Below, piece by piece: positions 5,862 through 10,972 of a DNA stretch of 10,972 bases. Source of the stretch: an uncultured Collinsella sp. (GTDB lineage: Bacteria > Actinomycetota > Coriobacteriia > Coriobacteriales > Coriobacteriaceae); contig CAUGKA010000056.1 of the NCBI GenBank assembly GCA_959599615.1, positions 1-10,972 on the forward strand. Reading direction: 5' to 3'. Position 1 is the stretch's first letter; each line of letters begins with the position of its first letter. A program made the translations under genes and the position numbers. The notes beneath the pieces are model-generated. The model saw nothing but the letters and a program-made list of their open reading frames with translations. It was not told the origin of the DNA and ran no database searches.

Positions 5862-7961
5862 TTAGGCGTTCTTGCTCATGACCTCGTCCACGATGGACTT
5901 GGGCGCGGGCTCATAAGAGTCGAACTGCATCGTGTAGGATGCACGGCCCTGGGTCTGGGAGCGAAGGTCGGTAGCGTAACCGAACATCTCGCCCAGCGGC
6001 ACCTTGGCACGGATGAGCTTGCTGTTCTTGCGATCCTCCATGCCCTCGATCTTGCCGCGGCGACCGGAGAGGTTGCCCATAACGTCGCCCATGTACTGCT
6101 CGGGGGTCTCGACCTCGACAGCCATGATCGGCTCGAGCAGCTGCGGGTCGGACTTCTTGAGGGCGTCCTTGATAGCCATGGAACCGGCGATCTTAAAGGC
6201 GGCCTCGGAGGAGTCGACCTCGTGGTAAGAACCGTCGAACAGGGTGACCTTAACGTCGAGGACCGGGAAGCCGGCGATAACACCGGTGTTCAGGGCCTCC
6301 TGGATGCCCTTGTCGATGGACGGGATGTACTCCTTGGGCACGACGCCGCCGACGATAGCGTTGACGAACTCGTAGCCGAAGCCCTCCTCCATCTTCTCGA
6401 GCTTGATGACGGCGTGGCCGTACTGACCGCGACCACCGGACTGACGGACGAACTTGCCCTCAGCCTTCTCGACGTCGTGACCAGCGGTCTCGCGGTAGGC
6501 AACCTGGGGCTTACCAACGTTAGCGTCAACCTTGAACTCGCGGAGCAGACGGTCGACGATGATCTCGAGGTGCAGCTCGCCCATGCCGGCGATGATGGTC
6601 TGGCCGGTCTCGTGGTTGGTGGACACCTGGAAGGTCGGGTCCTCCTCGGCGAGCTTGGTCAGAGCCAGGGACATCTTGTCCTGCTCGGCCTTGGTCTTGG
6701 GCTCGATGGCAACGTCGATAACGGGCTTAGCGAACTCGATCTTCTCGAGGACGATCTCCTTGCCCTCGGCGCACAGGGTGTCACCAGTGGTGGAGTTCTT
6801 GAAGCCGACGCAAGCGACGATGTCGCCGGCGGCAGCGTCGTCACGGTCGATACGCTCGGCGGCGTTCATCTCGAGGATGCGGCCGAGGCGCTCGCGCTGA
6901 CCGTTGGAAGCGTTGACAACGTAGGAGCCAGACTCGGCGCGGCCGGAGTAAACGCGGACGTAGGTGAGCTTACCGACGAACGGGTCGGTCATGATCTTGA
7001 AGACCAGGCCGGAGAAGGGCTCGTCGAAGGAAGGATGACGCTGGATCTCCTCGCCGGTGTCCGGATCGGTACCGGTGACGGCCTCGACGTCAAGCGGGCT
7101 GGGCAGGTAGTCGACGACAGCGTCGAGCAGCTCCTGGACGCCCTTGTTCTTGTAGGCGGAACCCACGAAGACGAGGTTGAGCTCGTTGGCCAGAACGCCC
7201 TTGCGCAGAGCAGCCTTGAGCTCCTCGACGGTGAAGTCCTCCTCCATGAGGATCTTCTCCATGAGCTCGTCGTCAAAGCTGGCAGCAGCGTCGAGGAGCT
7301 CCTCGCGCTTGGTGGCAGCGATGTCGGCAAACTCAGCCGGGATCTCGTCCATCGGCTCGGGGTAGGTCATGCCCTTCTCGTCGGCCTTGAAGTCCCATGC
7401 AGTCATGGTGACCAGGTCGATGACGCCCCAGAAGTTGTCCTCGGCGCCCATCGGGACCTGAGCGGCCACGGCGTTGGCGTCGAGACGATCCTTCATGGTC
7501 TCGATAGCGTTGAAGAAGTCAGCGCCCACGCGGTCATACTTGTTGATGAAGGCGATGCGGGGGACGTTGAAGGTAGAAGCCTGACGCCAAACGGTCTCAG
7601 ACTGGGGCTGGACGCCGGCAACGGCGTCGAAGACGGCGACAGCGCCATCGAGGACGCGCAGGCAGCGCTCGACCTCGGCGGTGAAGTCAACGTGGCCCGG
7701 GGTGTCGATGATCTGGATGCGGTAGTCCTTACCGTCCTTGTTCCAGAAGCACGTAGTGGCAGCGGAGGTAATGGTTACGCCGCGCTCCTGCTCCTGAACC
7801 ATCCAGTCCATGGTGGCAGCGCCCTCATGAACCTCACCGATCTTGTGGGTCTTACCGGTGTAGTAAAGAATACGCTCGGTCGTGGTGGTCTTACCGGCAT
7901 CGATGTGGGCCATGATGCCGATGTTACGGGTATCGGAAAGCTTGTACTTAGGCTTAGCCAT
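5862..7961 (-). CDS. fusA: translation elongation factor G
   Basis: EF-G is the ribosomal GTPase that drives tRNA-mRNA translocation and, with RRF, ribosome recycling. The 699-residue length is normal. The GTPase domain shows the P-loop AHIDAGKTT (18-26), switch I RGVTIT (60-65), DTPGH (86-90) with His90, and the G4 motif NKYD (140-143), where most bacterial EF-G proteins have NKMD. Domain II and III segments are present, followed by the domain IV segments QSGGRGQYGH and PSIDKG, and the domain V segment LSGRRGKIEGMEDR. The ATG at 7961 follows AAGGAA and lies 19 bases after rpsG. The strong C/G-ending codon bias of a highly expressed gene leaves a long stop-free antisense frame, which is an artefact. 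tuf does not follow, unlike in many str operons. This is the housekeeping copy rather than a FusA2-like or tetracycline-protection paralogue, judged by its context. Confidence 0.98.
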   Translation of the reverse strand: MAKPKYKLSDTRNIGIMAHIDAGKTTTTERILYYTGKTHKIGEVHEGAATMDWMVQEQERGVTITSAATTCFWNKDGKDYRIQIIDTPGHVDFTAEVERCLRVLDGAVAVFDAVAGVQPQSETVWRQASTFNVPRIAFINKYDRVGADFFNAIETMKDRLDANAVAAQVPMGAEDNFWGVIDLVTMTAWDFKADEKGMTYPEPMDEIPAEFADIAATKREELLDAAASFDDELMEKILMEEDFTVEELKAALRKGVLANELNLVFVGSAYKNKGVQELLDAVVDYLPSPLDVEAVTGTDPDTGEEIQRHPSFDEPFSGLVFKIMTDPFVGKLTYVRVYSGRAESGSYVVNASNGQRERLGRILEMNAAERIDRDDAAAGDIVACVGFKNSTTGDTLCAEGKEIVLEKIEFAKPVIDVAIEPKTKAEQDKMSLALTKLAEEDPTFQVSTNHETGQTIIAGMGELHLEIIVDRLLREFKVDANVGKPQVAYRETAGHDVEKAEGKFVRQSGGRGQYGHAVIKLEKMEEGFGYEFVNAIVGGVVPKEYIPSIDKGIQEALNTGVIAGFPVLDVKVTLFDGSYHEVDSSEAAFKIAGSMAIKDALKKSDPQLLEPIMAVEVETPEQYMGDVMGNLSGRRGKIEGMEDRKNSKLIRAKVPLGEMFGYATDLRSQTQGRASYTMQFDSYEPAPKSIVDEVMSKNA

Positions 7962-7980
7962 GTTAGTTCCTTACCTTAAC

Positions 7981-8454
7981 TTACCAACGATAGTGAGAGA
8001 ACGCGCGGTTGGCCTCGGCCATCTTGAAGACGTCCTCACGCTTCTTGACGGAAGCGCCCAGGCCGTTGGAAGCGTCGAGGATCTCGTTGGCGAGACGCTC
8101 GGCCATGGTCTTCTCCTTGCGAGCGCGGGAGAAGTTGACGATCCAGCGGATACCCAGAGCGGTGGAACGACGGGAGTTGACCTCCATCGGGACCTGATAG
8201 GTAGCGCCACCGACACGCTTGGGCTTAACCTCGAGCGTGGGCTTGACGTTGTCCATAGCCTTCTTGAAGGTAGCGAGAGCGTCGCCACCCTCGGACTTCT
8301 CGGCAACGATCTCGAAAGCGGTGTAAACGATGCGCTCAGCGGTGGCCTTCTTGCCGTCAAGAAGGACCTTGTTGATGAGCTGAGTCACCAGGCGGTTGTT
8401 GTAAACGGCGTCAGGCTGAACCTCACGACGATTAGCTGCTGCACGACGCGGCAT
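7981..8454 (-). CDS. rpsG: 30S ribosomal protein S7
   Basis: S7 is the primary binding protein that nucleates assembly of the 30S head on the 3' domain of 16S rRNA. The 157-residue length is standard. Typical segments are the basic start PRRAAANRREV, VYNNRLVTQLINKVLLDGKK, PKRVGGATYQVP and ARKEKTMAERLANEILDA, ending in FSHYRW. The ATG at 8454 follows TTAAGGAG with 7-base spacing. It lies 73 bases after rpsL; that spacer contains a stem-loop. In E. coli S7 represses the str mRNA by binding in this same intercistronic region, so feedback control here is plausible but not shown. Confidence 0.98.
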   Translation of the reverse strand: MPRRAAANRREVQPDAVYNNRLVTQLINKVLLDGKKATAERIVYTAFEIVAEKSEGGDALATFKKAMDNVKPTLEVKPKRVGGATYQVPMEVNSRRSTALGIRWIVNFSRARKEKTMAERLANEILDASNGLGASVKKREDVFKMAEANRAFSHYRW

Positions 8455-8476
8455 GTGAAATCTCCTTAAGTGTCTA

Positions 8477-8502
8477 CCGTGCGGCGCTTAGGCGGCACAC
8501 GG
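8477..8502 (-). promoter_or_regulatory. stem-loop in the rpsL-rpsG spacer, possible S7 feedback site
   Basis: On the minus strand seven base pairs (one G-U), one C-C mismatch and three more pairs close a CTAA loop. The structure lies 22 bases upstream of the rpsG start. It has no T-run, so it is not a terminator. In E. coli the S7 translational operator occupies the rpsL-rpsG gap; this is a positional analogue only, with no sequence match claimed. Confidence 0.45.
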
Positions 8503-8527
8503 CGAAAGTATCAAAACGTTATCTGGC

Positions 8528-8905
8528 TTATTTAGCCTTGGGGCGCTTAGCACCGTACTTGGAACGGGCCTGCATACGGTTCTGGACCGGAGCAGCGTCG
8601 TAGGCGCCACGGATGACGTGATAACGGACACCAGGGAGGTCACGGACACGACCGCCGCGGACGAGCACGATGGAGTGCTCCTGCAGGTTGTGGCCCTCAC
8701 CCGGGATGTAAGCAGTAACTTCGATGCCGTTGACAAGGCGAACACGGGCAACCTTACGAAGAGCCGAGTTCGGCTTCTTGGGGCTCGTGGTGAAGACGCG
8801 GGTGCACACGCCGCGCTTCTGGGAGTTGTGCTGCAGAGCAGCGTTCTTGGACTTCTTGGGCACGGAACGACGGCCCTGGCGAACCAGCTGGTTAATAGTA
8901 GGCAA
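8528..8905 (-). CDS. rpsL: 30S ribosomal protein S12 with Arg at position 88
   Basis: S12 sits at the decoding centre of the 30S subunit and influences accuracy and streptomycin binding. The 125-residue protein has the canonical start PTINQLVRQGRR, the loop TTSPKKPNSALRK with wild-type Lys43, and GEGHNLQEHS. In the second drug-contact loop it reads GGRVRDLPGVRY: residue 88 is Arg (codon CGT, 8644-8642), where nearly all bacteria have Lys. Lys88Arg is a known streptomycin-resistance substitution in Mycobacterium tuberculosis. Asp89, the residue equivalent to the one methylthiolated by RimO in E. coli, is kept. The start is TTG at 8905 after AAGGAG with 6-base spacing, fixed by the conserved N-terminus. 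It is the first gene of the str operon, about 87 bases downstream of the predicted transcription start. Confidence 0.98.
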   Translation of the reverse strand: MPTINQLVRQGRRSVPKKSKNAALQHNSQKRGVCTRVFTTSPKKPNSALRKVARVRLVNGIEVTAYIPGEGHNLQEHSIVLVRGGRVRDLPGVRYHVIRGAYDAAPVQNRMQARSKYGAKRPKAK

Positions 8906-8998
8906 AGCGTACTCCTTCTCGAATGATTCCAGCTTTCTGTAAAGTGCAACGGCTTGAATCGAGGGGTCAGCATCCCCCTACGAAACACGCAGTTGGAT

Positions 8999-9027
8999 AG
9001 GATACGTGGCGTTAGCTGTGCCGTCAA
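8999..9027 (-). promoter_or_regulatory. housekeeping promoter of the rpsL-rpsG-fusA-rpsJ operon
   Basis: TTGACG (9027-9022), a 17-base spacer and TATCCT (9004-8999) form a near-consensus sigma-70-type promoter on the minus strand. Transcription would begin near 8992, giving a leader of about 87 bases. That leader can form a short stem (AGGGG with CCCCT, 8962-8979). Nothing else is evident in the roughly 110 bases between this promoter and the upstream terminator. Confidence 0.8.
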
Positions 9028-9136
9028 CAGACCACGCCGCCGGGCGTATCCCAAAATAGGCACATTTCCGCAAAGCCTACACAAAAGGAATCCCCTCCTG
9101 TGCGCAAGTGCCCATTCCAGCCGTCCATGTAACACG

Positions 9137-9168
9137 AAAATGGCCGCTTCCTCTAGCAGGAAGCGGCC
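9137..9168 (-). terminator. intrinsic terminator of the sigma/anti-sigma unit
   Basis: A perfect 11-base-pair stem (9142-9152 with 9158-9168) with a 5-base loop starts 6 bases after the stop of the membrane protein gene. On the minus strand it is followed by ATTTT (9141-9137). It insulates the sigma/anti-sigma unit from the str operon promoter about 110 bases further on. Confidence 0.88.
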
Positions 9169-9174
9169 TAGACC

Positions 9175-10251
9175 TTACGAATAGACGATGGTAAAGGGTA
9201 CTTCTGTTTCGGTCTCTCCTGTTGACGTGCACCTCGTGCCCTCAAGCGTTACTGAGACCACTTGGTCGACATCAATCAACTTCGTTGGCACCCAGATGTT
9301 CTCTCCGCTATTGCGCGCATAAGAAAAATATAAGTTGAACACCCCTGCGTCGTCATCTTCGATAATCTGCTCCGATCCATCCTTGTAGCTGACGGTCAGC
9401 TTATTATCAACTGCTTCATAGCCCAAATCATCGATGTGCGTCTGGATGGAAAACGGGCTAATCTCAAGAGGCGAGTCACCGGAGCGGAGTTCCTTTGTAT
9501 CGACGTACGCTCCAACGCTAAACTCGGGCGTCGATGCCTCGAACGGCTTCGCATCCTCGCCTTCGCCCTCGGTCCACGAGATATTCCAGGTGACCGCATG
9601 TTGAAAACCTCGCTCGCGATCCATAGAAGCAAAGTACATCGTGCCATTAATGACAGTATCGCTTGATGTGTCCTTATCAATGGTGCAGCGTGTGTCAGCC
9701 CATTCCTCGCCGAAGTTCATGCTGGGCGTGCCGATGCCTTGTTCTTCTTCACCATAGAGAACAAGTTCGCCTGTCTCTGCTGCCGGCTTGTAGTAGTTAA
9801 CACCATTTGGATTGGACAACGTAAACGTCACGGCACCGCAACCGTTTTTATCGATAGCCATATCATGAACGTCGAGTGTATAGCCGTTGCCCTCGACGGA
9901 CAGATTGACCTTCTGTACTGAACCCTCCAGGCTTTGGGGCGCGATACCATCACCAAACTCTCTGGTGTAGGTATATTTCGTCCCCGACGAGCCGCCATTT
10001 GTCCAGGTAATGGACTCTCCGTTGCCATGGTTTCCCCAGGCAGAGGCAAAATAACTGGAATTGACGACGGCGTAGGCGACCCCTCCGGTCGCCAGCACTC
10101 CGGCAAGACATCCGATTACGGCAACATACAGAGGCTTCGCGTGACCCTTTCGGCGAAGCGGCTCACCAGCAGCGGCATAAAGAACACGGTCAGCAAGATC
10201 GCTATCGGCTTGGACGGACTCGAAGGCCTGCTTGATTTGGTTGGATTTCAC
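9175..10251 (-). CDS. single-pass membrane protein, probable DUF4179-like anti-sigma factor
   Basis: The probable role is to hold the sigma factor encoded upstream at the membrane until a signal releases it. The 358-residue protein has a 40-residue cytoplasmic N-terminus, one membrane segment (about 41-63) preceded by basic residues, and a C-terminal domain of about 295 residues that should face outward. That domain is beta-rich, with NLSVEGNGYTLDVHDM resembling DUF4179-type domains, and carries three cysteines (138, 189, 341). The cytoplasmic part lacks the zinc motif HxxxCxxC of many anti-sigma factors. The start is GTG at 10251, with GAGGAGG 6 bases before it, inside the sigma gene: the two overlap by 50 bases, so translation is probably coupled. 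Base composition is less GC-rich than the neighbouring operons. The assignment rests mainly on gene context and topology; the signal is unknown. Confidence 0.75.
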   Translation of the reverse strand: MKSNQIKQAFESVQADSDLADRVLYAAAGEPLRRKGHAKPLYVAVIGCLAGVLATGGVAYAVVNSSYFASAWGNHGNGESITWTNGGSSGTKYTYTREFGDGIAPQSLEGSVQKVNLSVEGNGYTLDVHDMAIDKNGCGAVTFTLSNPNGVNYYKPAAETGELVLYGEEEQGIGTPSMNFGEEWADTRCTIDKDTSSDTVINGTMYFASMDRERGFQHAVTWNISWTEGEGEDAKPFEASTPEFSVGAYVDTKELRSGDSPLEISPFSIQTHIDDLGYEAVDNKLTVSYKDGSEQIIEDDDAGVFNLYFSYARNSGENIWVPTKLIDVDQVVSVTLEGTRCTSTGETETEVPFTIVYS

Positions 10252-10720
10252 GGTCGCCCTCCTCTAGGATGAACTTGAGTTTCGATCTGCCGCGAGCTAA
10301 ACGCGTTCGAACGGTCGCGGCTGGTACGTGCAGCAACTCGGCAATCTCTGAAGTCGAGAAGCCCAGATAGTAATAGAGCACGATGGGGATACGGAATCGT
10401 TCCGGAAGCCGCATGACGTCTAATAGGACGGACTTGGTCTCATCCTGCGCTGTCGAAAGCGAATCGGTCAGGTTCTCAATATCCTCCACACGCCTCCATG
10501 GCTTTCGAAAGAGAGATTTGCATTCATTGATCGTGACCCGGATAAGCCATCGACGAAGATGCTCCCAGCTTTCAAAGTGCGTATCGCTTTTGAGTAACTT
10601 TAGAAAGACGTCTTGAGCGACATCGTCGGCGTCAGCGCGATCGCGCAGATACGTCAATGCGATCCGAAATACGACATCTCGGTGATCTTCGACCGCCTGT
10701 CTAAATGTTTGTTCTTCCAT
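10202..10720 (-). CDS. ECF-family RNA polymerase sigma factor
   Basis: This 172-residue protein is a group 4 (ECF) sigma factor that would direct RNA polymerase to a small stress or envelope regulon. The sigma-2 region covers about residues 10-75, with DADDVAQDVFLKLL (30-43) as the polymerase-binding and -10 recognition helix. The sigma-4 region covers about 100-153, with the helix-turn-helix FSTSEIAELLHVPAATVRTR followed by LARGRSKLK. The linker is short and no sigma-3 is present, as usual for ECF proteins. The ATG at 10720 follows GGGAGGTG with close spacing; an in-frame GTG at 10726 lies inside the ribosome site and is unlikely. Its last 50 bases overlap the membrane protein gene. A candidate ECF-type promoter lies about 50 bases upstream, suggesting positive autoregulation. 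The exact ECF subgroup cannot be assigned by eye. Confidence 0.92.
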   Translation of the reverse strand: MEEQTFRQAVEDHRDVVFRIALTYLRDRADADDVAQDVFLKLLKSDTHFESWEHLRRWLIRVTINECKSLFRKPWRRVEDIENLTDSLSTAQDETKSVLLDVMRLPERFRIPIVLYYYLGFSTSEIAELLHVPAATVRTRLARGRSKLKFILEEGDREIQPNQAGLRVRPSR

Positions 10721-10768
10721 AATCACCTCCCGGTGACGTTAATGGTTCTCGATGAGGCCCTCACCATA

Positions 10769-10797
10769 GATACGCTTTGACCGAACAGAATGTTTCA
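10769..10797 (-). promoter_or_regulatory. candidate ECF-type promoter of the sigma/anti-sigma unit
   Basis: On the minus strand TGAAAC (10797-10792), 17 bases, then CGTATC (10774-10769) fits the general ECF pattern of an AAC-containing -35 and a CGT-containing -10, as for B. subtilis SigW. The leader to the ATG would be about 40 bases. A sigma-70 reading (TTGAAA with GCGTAT) is poorer. Autoregulation is inferred. Confidence 0.6.
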
Positions 10798-10831
10798 AAT
10801 TCAAGCAGGAAAAACCTACCAAAATAAACCG

Positions 10832-10849
10832 TCCCTTATTGGCAAGGGA
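10832..10849. repeat. short inverted repeat upstream of the sigma promoter
   Basis: TCCCTT-ATTGGC-AAGGGA is a perfect 6-base-pair inverted repeat about 35 bases upstream of the candidate ECF -35. It could be a regulator site or chance. The rest of 10800-10910 shows no gene and no other clear element. Confidence 0.3.
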
Positions 10850-10914
10850 TCAACGGAACGCAACAGGTTGAGCATACGCAAGCGAGCGGCCCCCAGAGCG
10901 TACAAGGTGGCATG

Positions 10915-10956
10915 AAAAAGGCAGGGCATTGACCTTTTGGTCATGCCCTGCCTTTT
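10915..10956. terminator. strong bidirectional intrinsic terminator
   Basis: A long stem (10920-10934 with 10939-10952, one bulged T) with a TTTT loop is flanked by A5 on the left and T4 on the right. It therefore reads as a terminator on both strands, with five T residues on the minus strand. No gene ending at it is visible; a minus-strand gene ending beyond 10972 is the likeliest source. Confidence 0.85.
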
Positions 10957-10972
10957 GAATGACAGATTGTAG

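Noticed and set aside
5592..7979. A 795-codon open frame on the plus strand, antisense to fusA and rpsJ
   Set aside because: It mirrors the biased C/G-ending codons of fusA, its product is a low-complexity string of Leu, Val, Asp and Gly, and it has no homology or ribosome-site support. The minus strand encodes an unmistakable EF-G.
9059..9110. Weak hairpins between the str promoter and the upstream terminator
   Set aside because: Short, interrupted pairing without a T-run or conserved context; nothing firm can be assigned.
8488..9135. 215-codon minus-strand frame covering rpsL and the upstream spacer
   Set aside because: It is in a different frame from rpsL, rich in Ser and Arg, and runs across the promoter; rpsL is certain.
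9220..9229. A third copy of TGTTGACGTG, as in the fabH/birA elements
   Set aside because: It lies inside the anti-sigma coding sequence and lacks the matching second half, so it is probably chance.
1..10972. Search for CRISPR repeats, IS ends, tRNA and attachment sites
   Set aside because: No regularly spaced repeats, no transposase or integrase reading frame and no cloverleaf-like sequence were seen.

Overview
The window looks like a chromosomal segment of a high-GC, Gram-positive-type bacterium, most likely a Coriobacteriia member such as Collinsella or a relative. This is an inference from protein character, codon use, FabK as the enoyl-ACP reductase, and a short str operon without tuf. 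No 16S gene is present to confirm it. Apart from birA, every gene lies on the minus strand, so the text follows the minus-strand reading direction (high to low coordinates).

Right end (about 10970 to 9137): a bidirectional terminator closes the unit beyond the window. Next comes a candidate ECF-type promoter (TGAAAC-N17-CGTATC), an ECF sigma factor gene, and an overlapping gene for a single-pass membrane protein with an extracellular domain (probable DUF4179-like anti-sigma factor). A strong intrinsic terminator ends this unit. It is a self-contained signalling module and is visibly less GC-rich than its neighbours.

Middle (about 9027 to 5430): a near-consensus housekeeping promoter (TTGACG-N17-TATCCT) drives rpsL-rpsG-fusA-rpsJ. 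tuf, which often follows fusA, is absent. rpsJ, which usually heads the S10 operon, is instead the last gene before a terminator. Both rpsL and rpsJ start with TTG. S12 carries arginine at position 88, the classic streptomycin-resistance position.

Left half (5376 to 1): birA, a biotin-protein ligase without the N-terminal DNA-binding domain, runs on the plus strand. It is divergent from a tightly packed type II fatty-acid synthesis operon, fabH-acpP-fabK-fabD-fabG-fabF, cut by the window edge inside fabF. The 177-base divergent spacer holds two nearly identical 18-base, partly palindromic elements 48 bases apart, which look like operators of an unidentified regulator. The functional link is clear: BirA biotinylates the acetyl-CoA carboxylase carrier protein, which supplies the malonyl-CoA used by FabD, FabH and FabF.

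The window is mostly core housekeeping DNA. I see no mobile element, CRISPR array, tRNA or rRNA. The points most worth following are S12 Arg88, the paired fabH/birA sites, the rearranged str/S10 boundary with its hairpins, and the orphan ECF/anti-sigma pair.
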